Part shown: one piece after another, positions 46,455 to 57,581 of the stretch
Numbering within the stretch: position 1 is the stretch's first letter
How the letters are laid out: each line of letters opens with the position of its first letter
Assembly (NCBI RefSeq): GCF_032452875.1
Contig: NC_083871.1
Coordinates: 2,145,692-2,209,691, forward strand
DNA: 64,000 nt
Source: Bos javanicus
Lineage: Eukaryota > Chordata > Mammalia > Artiodactyla > Bovidae
Direction: 5' to 3'
Made by a program: the position numbers and the translations under genes
The notes under the pieces: generated by a model
What the model was told of the DNA's origin: nothing
The model's input: the letters and a program-made list of their open reading frames with translations, nothing else
Database searches by the model: none

Positions 46455-46620
46455 AAATCAACCTAGAGGGGTGGGATGGGGAGGGAGATGGGAGGGAGGT
46501 TCGAAAAGGAGGGGATATATGTACACTTATGGCTGATTCATGTTGAAGTTTGACAGAAAACAACAAAATTCTGTAAAGCAATTATCCTTCAATAAGAAAA
46601 TAAATTAATTAAAAAAATTT
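46455..46620 (+). mobile_element. Ruminant L1 3' end, strongly truncated
   Basis: About 165 bases: ggggtgggatggggagggag, atggctgattcatgttgaag, gcaattatccttcaataaga, then an A-rich tail. Imperfect flanking repeats aaaaagaaagtggaaa (46435-46450) and gaaaagaaaatggcaaa (46622-46638) look like an aged target duplication. Confidence 0.8.
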
Positions 46621-46638
46621 TGAAAAGAAAATGGCAAA

Positions 46639-47356
46639 CTCTCTGAGTGCAGTGTCTAATGCTTTAAAATGGAGCTAAACTGTGTCTTGATTGTAAAAGA
46701 GAAATCAATTTAGAAAGTACTGATTTGGAAGAACTTATTTGCTCATAAAATTAATTTATGGATGAATTTATTTGATGTTTGGAAACAAGAATACAAATGA
46801 ACCAACTCAGATGTGCATGAATTTCCATGCTAGCCAAGAAAAGGAACTGACAAGAACAGAAAACTGAAACAGATGAGAAGGTAATGGCTGTTTCCCCTAC
46901 TCAGGAAACATCCCATATTTGGCTGTAAGCAGTGGACAGTTATAAAACTGTTTAACACTCTGAGTTGTAGACAAGTTTAGAATTTTAAAAAGAACTATTC
47001 AAATTGAATCATGCTATAAAACTTCTCTGTGACTTATGTCTTAAAATCAATGTAAGTATATGTGAGTTTATAAACAAAATTAAAGGAAACAGTATCTTCT
47101 GAAGATTTTGTAGGATAAATAATTTTGTAATTTGTTAAGCCTCCAAGAGCCATCAAAGCAGAATATTCCTGCTGAGAAAGCAGAACTTTACTGTAAATTA
47201 TCCTATAAGCAGAGAAGCAAAACCAAAGCAACAAATACTGCAGAATGAGTATACACACACATATGTATTTCTGTATTTGGCAGAGGCAATGAAAGGATTC
47301 ATGTGTACATGGTTACCATTATATAGGAACAAAAAGGACATAGAAGAGTTTTCTAT
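46639..47356. other. AT-rich DNA, nothing recognised
   Basis: No repeat family or domain could be supported. Confidence 0.5.
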
Positions 47357-47428
47357 CATATATATATATATATATATGATATATAAGATATATGTATATA
47401 TGTGTGTGTGTGTGTGTATGTATATATC
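47357..47428. repeat. (TA)n and (TG)n compound microsatellite
   Basis: Alternating TA tract, a gatatataagatatatg interruption, then a TG run, ending where BovB sequence starts. Confidence 0.92.
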
Positions 47429-47867
47429 TGTCTAGTAGAAGCTATGGTTTTCCCAGTAGTCATGTATGGATGTGAAAGTTGGACCATAAAGAAAGTTGAG
47501 CACTGAAGAATTGATGCTTTTGAGCTGTGGTGTTGGAGAAGACTCTCGAGAGGCCCTTGGACTGCAAGATCAAACTAGTCAATCCTAAAGGAGATCAATC
47601 CTGAATTGAAAGGACTGATGCTGAAGTTGAAGCTCCAATACTTTGGCCACCTGATGTGAAGAGCTGACTCATTTGAAAAGACCCTGATGCTGGCAAAGAT
47701 TGAAAGTGGAAGAAGGGGATGACAGAGGATGAAATGGTTGGATGGCATCACCAGCTCGATGGAATGAGTTTGAGCAAGCTCCTGGAGTTGGTGATGGACA
47801 GGGAAGCCTGGTGTGCTGCAGTCCATGGGGTTGCAAAGAATTGGACATGACTGAATGGCCAAACTGA
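47429..47867 (+). mobile_element. BovB 3' end, 5'-truncated
   Basis: Plus-strand last 440 bases, from tctgtctagtagaagctatgg to gacatgactgaatggccaaa. It encodes remnants of the C-terminal ELWCWRRL region on broken frames. The left end abuts the microsatellite, so its original junction may have been eroded. Confidence 0.92.
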
Positions 47868-48009
47868 GTATATAATATTTACGTTTAAATTTTTCATAAT
47901 AAAATGTAAATGAAACAATTATTTATTTATGCTTAGGTCAAATTAATAATAATGTGATCACTTCTTACAATGCACAAGTATTAATGCCAATAAGTAGTTA
48001 TTAGTATTA

Positions 48010-48286
48010 ACTTAGGGGCTTCCCTGGTGGCTGGTAAAGAATGTGCCTGCAATGCAGGAGACCCTGTTTCAATTCCTGGGTGGGGAAAATCTGCTGAAGG
48101 AATAGGCTACCCATTCCATACTCTTGGGCTTCCCTGGTGGCTCAGCCAGTAAAAAATCTACCTGTAATGCAGGGGACCCGGGTTTGACCCATGGGTTGGA
48201 AAGATATCCTGGAGAAGGGAACGGCTAGTCACTCCAGTATTATGGCCTGGAGAATTCCATGGACTGTATAGTCCATGGGGTCACTT
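48010..48286 (+). mobile_element. Double-headed Bov-tA SINE
   Basis: Plus-strand head gggcttccctggtggctgg with a partial body to ccattccatactctt (48010-48126), followed at once by a second head gggcttccctggtggctcag and a fuller body (48127-48286). The junction is at the same place as in the copy at 36010-36330. The second body has the gaacggctagtcactccag and ggcctggagaattccatgg variant shared with that copy. Confidence 0.88.
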
Positions 48287-48325
48287 TGCATAAGTTGGTA
48301 CCTATTGCTATTTTTTTTTTTAAAT

Positions 48326-49207
48326 GCTCTTGCTTTTTTGATGATCCAACAGATGTTGGCAATTTGCTCTCTGATTCCTCTGACTTTTCTAAATCAAGCT
48401 TGAATTTCTGGAAATTCACCATTCACATACTGTTGAAGCCTGGCTTGGAGAATTTTGAGGATTACTTTGCTACTGTGTGAGATGCATGTAATTGTGTGGT
48501 AGTTTGAGCATTCTTTGTCATTGCCTTTCTTTGGGATTGGAGTGAAAACTGACTGACCTTTTCCAGTCCTGTGGCCACTGCTGAGTTTTCCAGATTTCCT
48601 GGCATATTGAATGCAACACTTTCAGAGCACTATCTTTTAGGATTTGAAATAGCTCAACTGGAATTCCATCACCTCCAGTAGCTTTGTTCACAGTGATGCT
48701 TCCTAAGGCCCACTTGACTTCACATTCCAGGATGTCTGGCTCTAGGGGAGTCATTACACCATCATGGTTATCCGGGTCATGAAGATCTTTTTTGTATAGT
48801 TCTCCTGTGTATTCTGACCACCTCTTCTTAATATCTTCTCCTTCTTTTAGGTCCATATCATTTCTGTCCTTTATTGTGCCCATCTTTGCATGAAATGTTC
48901 CTTTGGTATCTCTAATTTTCTTGAAGAGATCTCTAGACTTTCCTGTTTTTTGGTTTTGCTTTATTATTATTATTTGCACTGATCACTGAGGAAGGCTTCC
49001 TTATCTCTCCTTGCTATTCTTTGGAACTCTGCATTAAAGGGGGTATATCTTTCCTATTATCCTTTCCCTTTTATACCTTTTCTTTTATCAGCTGTTTGTA
49101 AGGCATCCTCAGACAAGCATTTAGCCTTTTTGCATTTTTCCCACCTAGGGGATGGTCTTGATCAAAGCCTCCTGTACAATGTCACAAACCTCTGTCCATA
49201 GTTCTGC
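48326..49207 (-). mobile_element. BovB inverted 5' block
   Basis: Minus-strand BovB from the linker (antisense of atggacagaggtttgtgaca) to the start of the RT region, where the outer left end reads ctcttgctttttt (sense aaaaaagcaagag). The frame at 48518-48979 is 153 codons of linker, including RDLFKKIRDTKGTFHAKMGT and VKWALGSITVNKATGGDGIP. Confidence 0.9.
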
Positions 49208-49221
49208 ATAGTTGTCTTGCT

Positions 49222-50322
49222 TCAAAAAAGCTAGAGAGTTAAAAAAAAATGTACTTCTGCTTTAGGCACTACACTAAACCTTTGACTGTGTGGACCACAA
49301 TAAACAGTGGAAAATTCTTAAAGAGATAGGAATACCGGACCACCTGACTTCCCTCCTGAGAAATCTGTACACAGGTCAAGAAGCAACATTTAGAACAGGA
49401 CATGGAAAAACAGACTGATTTCAATTGCGAAAGGAGTATGTCAAGGCTGTATATTGTCATCTGCTTACTTAATTTACATGCAGAATATATCATGTGAAAT
49501 GCTGAGCTGGATTAAGCACAAGATTGAATCAAGGTTGCAGGGAGAAAGATATGCAGATGACATCACCCTTATGGCAGAAATTGAAGAACTAAAAAGCCAC
49601 TTGATGAAAGTGAAAGGGAAGTGTGAAAAAGTTGGCTTAAAACTCAACATTCAGAAAACTAAGATCATGGCATCTGGTCCCATCACTTCATGGCAAATAT
49701 ATGGGGAAACAATGGAAACAGTGACAGACTTCATTTTTGGGGGGCTCCAAAATAACCGCAGGTGGTGATTGCAGCCATGAAATTAAAAGACACTGGATCC
49801 TTGGAAGAAAAGTTATGATCAACCTAGACAGCATATTTAAAATCAGAAACATTACTTTGCCAACAAAGGTCCATCTAGTCAAAGTTATGGTTTTCCCAAT
49901 GGTCATGTATGGATGTGAAAGTTGGACTCTAAAGAAAGCTAAGTGCCAAAGAACTGATGTCTTTGAACTTTAGGGTTGGAGAAGACTCTTGAGGGTCCCT
50001 TGGACTGCGAGGAAATCAAACAAGTCCATCCTAAAGGAAATCAGTCATGAATATTCATTGGAAGGACTGATACTGAAGCTGAAACTCCATGACTTTGGCC
50101 TCCTGTTGCAAAGAACTGACTCATCTGAAAACATCCTCATGCTGGGAAAGATTGAAGGCAGGAGGAGAACGAGATGACAGAGGATGAGATGGTTGGATGG
50201 CATCACCAGGTCAATGGACATGAGTTTAAGTAGGTTCTGGGAATTGGTGATGAACAGTGATGCCTGGTGTGCTGCAGTCCATGGGGTCACACGAGTCAGA
50301 CACAAATTAGCTACTGAACTGA
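49222..50322 (+). mobile_element. BovB 3' block of the same 5'-inverted copy
   Basis: Plus-strand BovB from aaaaaagctagagagtt, at the same point of the RT where the inverted block stops, to a tactgaactgaac tail. RT motif A is broken (ctacactaaacctttgactg). The region of motif C keeps YADD (gatatgcagatgacatcacc), but about 25 bases before it are missing. Frames 49454-49768 and 49737-49973 cover the KTKIMASGPITSWQ and CESWTLKKAKC regions, offset by a frameshift. Confidence 0.92.
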
Positions 50323-50396
50323 ACAGATATCTAAATGGGCTAATTGGTGCAGTTATTGTATTGTCTTTCACTCTCCCAGCCTAAGATGATTTTCCA

Positions 50397-50492
50397 TGGA
50401 GTTGGTGATGGATAGGGAGGCCTGGCGTGTTCCAGTTCATGGGGTCACAAAGAGTCGGACACAACTGAGCAACTGAACTGAACTGAATTGAA
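50397..50492 (+). mobile_element. Extremely short BovB 3' tail
   Basis: About 95 bases from ggagttggtgatggatagg to an actgaactgaactgaattg tail. It is only 70 bases from the previous BovB but is a separate insertion, since it repeats the same 3' sequence. Confidence 0.88.
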
Positions 50493-51079
50493 TTCATCCA
50501 CAAGCTCTGGTTGGATACCCTCTCCTCAAGATCCTTGAACATGGAAAACCCATATGGTTTAGTGTCATGGGGAGTTTTGATAACAACCTTTGAAATGCAG
50601 TTCAAGGCTTATGCCTGGTACATTTCTCCTATCATGGATAATTGAAATGTGATGGGTAAGTGTTTGGGGAGCAGGTGATGTGGATTTGGCAGACACATCA
50701 TGCCTATGAGGCTCCTGTGCACTGTCACATCTTAGCCAGGTTGCTCTTAGTGAAAGGTTTATCTGGCACCTCTTTTTGACAGAGTCCCTCTCAGGTCAGT
50801 GCCAGCCACCAGCCCCTATTCCTCACCCACTACAGGAAAAACCCATATGTGCTTCTTTCTTGTCACAAGGGCTTGATGTTTCTTTAAATAGTTTCTTTTT
50901 AGGTGAAGACTCAGCCATTCAGTTATATATAACATATTGTATCTTCCTATGATTAAACTACAGAGACTGTGATTTTCAAGAAAAAAAGTCTCCTATTACA
51001 ACACAATATAAACAAAATCCACAGTTAAACAACATATGCACTCACATACAGAGTCACACTGAAAAAAAAGATTAAAAAT
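50493..51079. other. Unassigned DNA
   Basis: Balanced composition at 50600-50870, AT-rich after. No supported feature. Confidence 0.5.
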
Positions 51080-51280
51080 ACAGTAAAGAAATAACATTTA
51101 TTCAGCTCCCACCAAATTGGAAAGCCTCCTGTGGACTTTTCCACATAAGCTACAAACGAGTCCTCTCAACCATCCTGTATTATCCTTTCTATTTTACAGA
51201 TAAGAAAAATAGGATTTTGGAAGTTAACATACCGAGCAGAATATGGCTTGAAAATGTAGTGCCTGACTGCATGAATGCCA
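51080..51280 (-). mobile_element. MIR SINE fragment
   Basis: Antisense MIR order: acatttattcagctcccacc, then tgtattatcctttctatttt, the tacagataagaaaaatagg core, then a degenerate 5' side (gcttgaaaatgtagtgcctg). Old and diverged. Confidence 0.65.
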
Positions 51281-51872
51281 TATATGTGTGTATCTGTTTC
51301 CTACAGACCTCACTGCCTTTGAGGAAGTGAATTGCAGAAAGTAATAGAGACTTTAGAATTTACATTTTTTATCATTCCTTTATCCTTGAAAATCCTCTGC
51401 TCAAGTTACAATACTTATTTAACTAAGTGAAACTCATCAATTCAAACCAGCAAATGAGGCACTGTGTGTGTGATGTGTGCTGTGCACATGTAGACTTATA
51501 CCTATCATGGATAAATCAATGCAAGAAGTCAGCGAAGAAACAAAAACTATGTTTATTTTTTTTTTAAGAGTATGACTAGTATTGTAACTATTACAAATAT
51601 CCAGAACTTCTGGTACTGTTTTTTTAACTATTAAAATATTGATACTTATATTTTGTATGAAATATTTATGGTGTATTTAAAGTGATATTTGGCCATAGGA
51701 CATATTCTATCTTCCAAAAATAATAAAACAAGGTTTTATTTTAAATCTAGTATATATACTTTACTATGTTAGCCATCTTATTAATGCTCCAAAAATAGAA
51801 AGAATTTTAAAACTGTGATACAGACCTTCCAAATGAATCAAGTTTACTCAAGAAACAGTAAATATGAAATAT
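51281..51872. other. AT-rich DNA, nothing recognised
   Basis: No supported feature. Confidence 0.5.
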
Positions 51873-52022
51873 GGCCTTCCCAGGTGGTTCAAGGGTAAAG
51901 AGTCTGCTGACCAACGCAGGCAACCCACTCCAGTATTCTTGCCTGGAAAATCCCAAGGACAGAGGTACCTGGCAAGCTAGACTTTATAGGATTGCAGAGT
52001 CAGCTATGACTGAGCACACACA
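51873..52022 (+). mobile_element. Bov-tA SINE with internal deletion
   Basis: Plus-strand head ggccttcccaggtggttc, then a jump from aacgcagg to caacccactccag that removes about 50 bases including the B box. The body then continues to atgactgagcacacac. Confidence 0.87.
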
Positions 52023-52220
52023 CAAATAAGTAATATAATTAAAAATAATGAAGTGAAGAATTAAACATCAAGAGTCAAGAAGCAAAGGGGAAATCATGGG
52101 ATAATAATATTTAAAACCAAGAGTAAGGATAGTTTCTATAATTAAGTGAAATTACATCTCAACCCCTTAGTGAGTAAGGCTAAAAGAGCACCAATCTATT
52201 TACGTGGTTTTGAGAGACTG

Positions 52221-52405
52221 ACAGTCTCTCAGTCATGTCTGACTGTTCATGATCCCATGGACTATACAGTGAATGGAATTCTCCAGGCCAGAATACTAGA
52301 GTGGGTAGCCATTCCCTTCTCCAGGGGATCTTCCAAACCCAGAGTTCGAACCCAGGTCTCCTGGCTTGTAGGCAGATTCTTTACCAGCTGAGCCACAGGA
52401 AGCCC
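52221..52405 (-). mobile_element. Bov-tA SINE
   Basis: Minus-strand copy with the ctggcctggagaattcc-type body variant seen in the double-headed copies, but with a single head (right end agccacaggaagccc). Immediately to its right, a 15-base direct repeat agattaattaaaagg occurs at 52406-52420 and 52427-52441. Confidence 0.9.
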
Positions 52406-52563
52406 AGATTAATTAAAAGGGAAGAGAGATTAATTAAAAGGCCAAATTTTGCAAGGTGAAGACTACAGAATTGGATACGGGGAAACCCTTACCATGTTCT
52501 CTTTGTGTTGGGTATGTTGCAAGAAGTAGTTGACTATAATTTACATGGAAATGTTACAGTAAG

Positions 52564-52834
52564 CTGGAGAAGGCACTGGCACCCCATTCCAGTACTCTTG
52601 CCTGGAAAATCCCATGGATGGAGGAGCTGGTAGGCTGCAGTCCATGGGGTCGCTAAGAGTCGGACATGACTGAGCGACTTCACTTCCACTTTTCACTTTC
52701 ATGCATTGGAGAAGGAAATGGCAACCCACTCCAGTGTTCTTGCCTGGAGAATCCCAGGGACGGGGGAGCCTGATGGGCTGTCGTCTATGGGGTCGCACAG
52801 AGTCATACACGACTGAAGCGACTTAGCAGCAGCA
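52564..52834 (+). mobile_element. Bov-A2 dimeric SINE with perfect target duplication
   Basis: Two Bov-A monomers with the ttccacttttcactttcatg linker and an agcagcag tail, flanked by exact gttacagtaag (52553-52563 and 52835-52845). Very similar to the copies at 27421 and 31828. Confidence 0.96.
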
Positions 52835-52889
52835 GTTACAGTAAGTCTCATGCATATGATCTTTCATATTGTAAACTTTCAAAAATGAG

Positions 52890-53774
52890 AACATGCACTT
52901 GCATGTCCAATCCCATGTTAGTTCACATGTCTGGCATGCATTGTCACATGAGTGCATCCTCTACAAGTGGTTGTCTTTGTGTATTTTACTGTACTGTATA
53001 GAGTACGGTAGCAGAGTATCTTTATTTCAAGCCCAGAATGTCCAGAAGCAAGCATGAAAGCTGATATTGTCAAGAAGCACCAGGATTTGGAGGCCCAGAG
53101 AAAGGACAAAAGGAAGAAATAACTGAAAAATGGAAGAGATTCACAGTTCAGGTAATGGCGAAGGGATTTTCTTTACTTGAGGAGTAACTGTTAGGTTTGA
53201 GGCACAGGACCTAAATGTAGAACAGACATGAAGTTTACAACAGCTGTTCAGCATGTAATCCAGTGCTACTAAGTCACCTATGATGAGAAAAATAAAAATA
53301 AAAAAGCTGCTACCTCAACATCACTGGGTCATTTTTTCCAGAGGATAGGTAGAATTGAATCAAGCAAGGAACAAGAACCTGTGCCATCAAGGTCAGGTGT
53401 GAGTGAGATTGCAGTTTGGCCTCCATCTCCTATTGCTGATGACCTTTCAGCTCTACCATCTCCCACCTCCTCCCCCTCCTCCAGTCAGTAACTCTTGCTT
53501 GTTCACTTGATGGTAGCCCCTGTGTACCAGCTGTTGTATTATGCTACTGTACTTACTTTTCAAGGTACTGTGTTCTAAGGTTTAAAATATTTTCTTTTTT
53601 CTTGTTATTTTAATGTATTATTTGTGTGAAAAGTATTAAAAACTGACTACAATAGAGTGCTATGTAGCTGATTGTGTTAGTTGGATACCCAAGCTAAATT
53701 TGTTGGACTTATGAAAAAATTGGATTTATGAATATGGTCTTGGAATGAAACTCATTTGTACATAGACTTACCAT
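52890..53774 (+). mobile_element. Tigger1 DNA transposon, 3' half
   Basis: Plus-strand pogo/Tigger-type element. Landmarks in order: tcctctacaagtggttgtct, ctttatttcaagcccagaat, transposase C-terminal codons (gaggcacaggacctaaatgt; aatccagtgctactaagtca), the serine/proline-rich tail (ctaccatctcccacctcctc), then the 3' non-coding end (tgctactgtacttacttttc; gttggacttatgaaaaaatt) and a 3' terminus at about 53774. The 5' half of the transposase is missing and stops and indels break the rest. Eutherian-age relic. Confidence 0.8.
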
Positions 53775-54004
53775 ATTTGTAAATCAAAAGATTCCAAATG
53801 TGATTATAACATCCAAAGAAATACTGTCACTATACCCTATCATTCATACTATAAATACCAGACAAATATCTAAAGTTAAGAACATATTGTCAAATCTTTA
53901 GTTTGAACAAAGACTTCAGTTACTCTTGTTGCATGGAATAGTCATGGGCTCCTGTGCAGACAGCATAATCAGGTGGAACTGCCCATGTGGAGATGCAGTA
54001 TCTC
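53775..54004. other. Unassigned DNA
   Basis: Short spacer between Tigger1 and L1, nothing recognised. Confidence 0.5.
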
Positions 54005-54780
54005 TAATGTAAATCAAAACCACAATAAGATATCACCTCACACATGCAGATATCTGTTATCAAAAAAGATAGGAAGTGTTGGCAAGGAGTTGGAGTCATT
54101 CTGAGAGCCCATGTACACTGCTGATGGGAATGTAAACTGTTGCAGACACTATGAAAAACAGTGTGGAATTTCCTATTAGATGAAAAATACAACTACCACA
54201 TGATCCAGCAATCCTTCTTCTGGTTATACATCCAAAGGAAATGAGAGCACTACCTTCAAGAGATAGCCATGCTCCCATGTTCATTGCAACATTACTCACA
54301 ATAACCAAGATACAAAAAGAACCTAAATGTCTGACAACTGATGAATAGATAAATGCAAACATATTGGCATATAATTCAGCTTTAACAAAGGAGATCTACA
54401 TGGATGATCCTGGAGGATATTAAGATAAGTGTAATAATCCAGACACAGAAAGAAATATGCTGCATATCTCCCAGGAAGAGTCTAAAGAAGCTGAATACAT
54501 GAAATGGGATTAGAATGGTGGTTACTAGGAAGGAGGAGGTGGGAGATGGGAAGATGTTGGCCAAAGGATACAAGGTTACAGTTGTGAATGATGAGTAAAT
54601 CTAGAGATAGAATGTGTAGCATGATGACTGTAGTTAATAATACTGGACATTTCTAAGATACTTAGCTTCAGGTGCTCTCACCACACACATGAGTAACAGT
54701 AGTTATGTTAGCAGATGATATGTAAATTAGCTTAATTGTGGCAATCATTTCCCTGTGTTTCTGTATACAATTTTATTTTT
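54005..54780 (+). mobile_element. Old L1: end of ORF2 and 3' UTR
   Basis: Plus-strand order: taaatcaaaaccacaataag, gggaatgtaaactgttgcag, accacatgatccagcaatcc, catgttcattgcaacattac, then 3' UTR pieces ggtggttactaggaaggagg and gatgactgtagttaataata. ORF2 is broken by many stops; minus-strand frames over it are shadows. Confidence 0.8.
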
Positions 54781-56970
54781 AAAAAATACATATTAATTTC
54801 AAGATTCAGTTTCCATGTGATGTCATGATAGGAACAGACTAAGACTATTTTTGTTTAATTATCTAAACACTATAATATCCTTTCATTAGTTTTTGATATA
54901 TAAATCACTTCACTAGTTTGAAATAACTTTAATTACATAAGTTTTTAGATAGAATTGAATGTGCAAAAATCAGTTTTTCTTGTAGCTGATTTTGCAAATT
55001 ATTTCTCTGGTTTATCATAAGTATATTTTTTGAAGTATTTTGGATTCCATAAATTGAGTTTAAAAGCTAGCCTGCTCCTGACCACCTTGGTGGCTTTTGA
55101 CAGGAGAGTCACCCTTTCTACACTCAAGGTATTTCCTCTATAAAATAGAAAAAAAAAACAAAAGTTAAACTGCCTTGATTAGTAAATGACACATTATAGG
55201 AACTCGTTAAGTGTAATCTTTGTTGGTCCACAGAGCCAAAACTTTAATGCAAAAAATGTTCATAGGCTTTATAAAATTGAATTTATATAAACTACCTCCT
55301 CACAAATGAATACATCATTTGTTTTCAATTTTATCAATCTTTGTAGTTACATTTCACAAATAGTATACTTGTAAGTCCAATCATTTTAAGTTTCTTATTT
55401 TCTTAGGAAAAGAAAGAAGTTGCTTGAAGAAAGTACAGTTAAAAATATCTATTGGCAAGTTTCTTTATTAAAGAAAACAGTTATAACTAAATATTTGACT
55501 TTTTTAACAAAGTGTTCATGCAATAGTAATATGCTTTTAGTAAGTTTCCTAGGTAATAAAGACAAAAATGTTAAATTCTTATTTTAATTTACATATATTT
55601 GTTAATTAATAAAGTATAATAATTTTAAACTCTTTCCCTTTAACTTTTAAACATCACATGATAATGCATCTTCATTTAAAATAATCAACAATACACATGT
55701 AAATAGAGTTAAAATAATGAAAACACCCTCAATTCACAAATCTATTAGTCAGATGTAATCAGCTATGTCACTATGACAGCATGACATTTTTATTCATTTC
55801 AAACTTCTACAACTTGATAAGATATTGTATATATGCTATAGTAATCAAATATTAAAAAATAAATGATTACAAAAATAGAATTATTTAATCTGTGCTGTAC
55901 AATGTGTTTTCCCAAAATTTGTAAAGCATAAACTAGTTTAAGATTGTTATAATTTTAACACCTTCTTATATAGAGAGAATATGTTTTTCCATAATTTTAT
56001 TGAGTATTATTTTATTTATAGATATTCAAATTGTACAGTTTGTAGAAATACATCTGACTGAGAGAGTAATACATTAATGATGACTTTAAAAGCAATATAT
56101 ATTATTTTTGTAAAAAATCCAAAAGTGAAAAAAGTGTTTCTGCAGAAACTCACCTTTATGTCATGGACTCTATTAATAGAAGCAGGTCCTCCTAACATTG
56201 ATTTCATGATGATGAGAAACAAGCTTTTAATATTCACTTTACCTGAGGGAAAAAGTGGATTCTTAGACTTACTTTTACCTTTTGGCAGACTTCAACAGCC
56301 TCTCTTGTGGCACCTAGGCAAGAAAATGGTCACCAGATCAAATATTAGCAGGTTCGTTTTGCTGGCTGGTTATCAGAAAGAAACCAGTATGAGTAGTGAA
56401 ATAAATTCTGGTTTGAGGGTGTGAGTCTGCAGCCTTGAAAACTGGGGAGATCTAAGGCTTCTCTTCTGGAATGTATGTTCCAAGAGATAGTAGAACTTTG
56501 TCGCCTTGGCAAACTCATTGAAAAGTTTCTGGTCTGATCTCACTAAAATGGTTTTGTTGCTGCTCTTCTTAAGCAATAAGCCTTAACCTTAATTTATTCC
56601 ATATGATATCATATGAAATGAGCTGCTGAGCTAAGATTAATGAATTGGATCATAATGGATTGAGAATGTACCTGTCAGTTATGACCCAGAGGGAAGGCAA
56701 GAATCAAGGGTAAATCCAATGCATACGGTCCCCAAATACAAGTTATGGCCACTTATTTTTCTTTTTTATTGACGAAAATAAATGGAGAATTGAAAATGAC
56801 AATTGACTAGTTGATGCATTAAGGAGCTATGCATTTTCATGCAAAGTCTTATTTGCAGAAGGATAACAAATGATTTTATGGATATAGCAGTTTAATCAAT
56901 CTACAAGATTAGCAATCTTTATTTCTTCTGTATATCACACTGACTACTGTCCATGAAATGAATGACTCAA
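54781..56970. other. Unassigned, mostly AT-rich DNA
   Basis: A 115-codon plus-strand frame at 56077-56424 has no recognisable domain, signal or splice context, and I do not call it a gene. Nothing else seen. Confidence 0.45.
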
Positions 56971-57572
56971 ATTTGTTCATTTTTATGGCTGAGTGATGTT
57001 CCATTGTATATATGTACCACACCTACTCTATCCATTCATCTATTAAAGGACATCTAAGTTGCTTCCAGGTCATGGCTATTGTAAATAGGGCTAAAATGAA
57101 CACTGGGGTAAAGGCGTCTTTTAGAATTATGGCTTTCTCAGAGTTTATGCCCAGTAGTGGGATAATATGGTAGATTTAGTCCTAGTTTTTAAAGGAATTT
57201 CCATGCTGCCCTCCACAGTGGCTGTATCAGTTAACTTTCCCACAAAGAGCAAGAGGGCTCCATTTTCTCCACATACTCTTCAGCATTTTTTTTGTTTGTA
57301 GATTTTTTAGTGATGGTCATTTTGCCTGGTATGAGATGATAACAGTGCAGTTTTGAGTTGAAATTCTCTAATACTTAGTGATGTTCAGAGCCTTTTCATG
57401 TGTTTATTGGCCATCAACAAGTCTTTTTTTTGAGAAATGTCTGTTTAAGTCTTCTGCCAGTTTTTTGATTGGGCTCTTTGTTTTTCTGATATTGAGATGA
57501 ATGAGCTGCTTATATATTTTGTAGACTAATCCTTTATCAGTTGCTTCATTTGCAATTAGTTCCTTCCATTCA
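56971..57572 (-). mobile_element. L1 inverted 5' block (segment 1)
   Basis: Antisense L1 ORF2: ttttatggctgagtgatgtt, tgtatatatgtaccacacct, cccagtagtgggataatatg, tccacagtggctgtatcagt, gcctggtatgagatgataac. It stops at a BovB insertion and resumes at 59041. The outer left end, sense ...aaatttgagtca, lies within a few element bases of where the 3' block at 60836 begins. Confidence 0.85.
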
Positions 57573-57581
57573 TCTCCCATT

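Noticed and set aside
56077..56424. 115-codon plus-strand frame outside known repeats
   Set aside because: AT-rich, no recognisable domain, no convincing splice sites or start context. Length is within chance for this composition.
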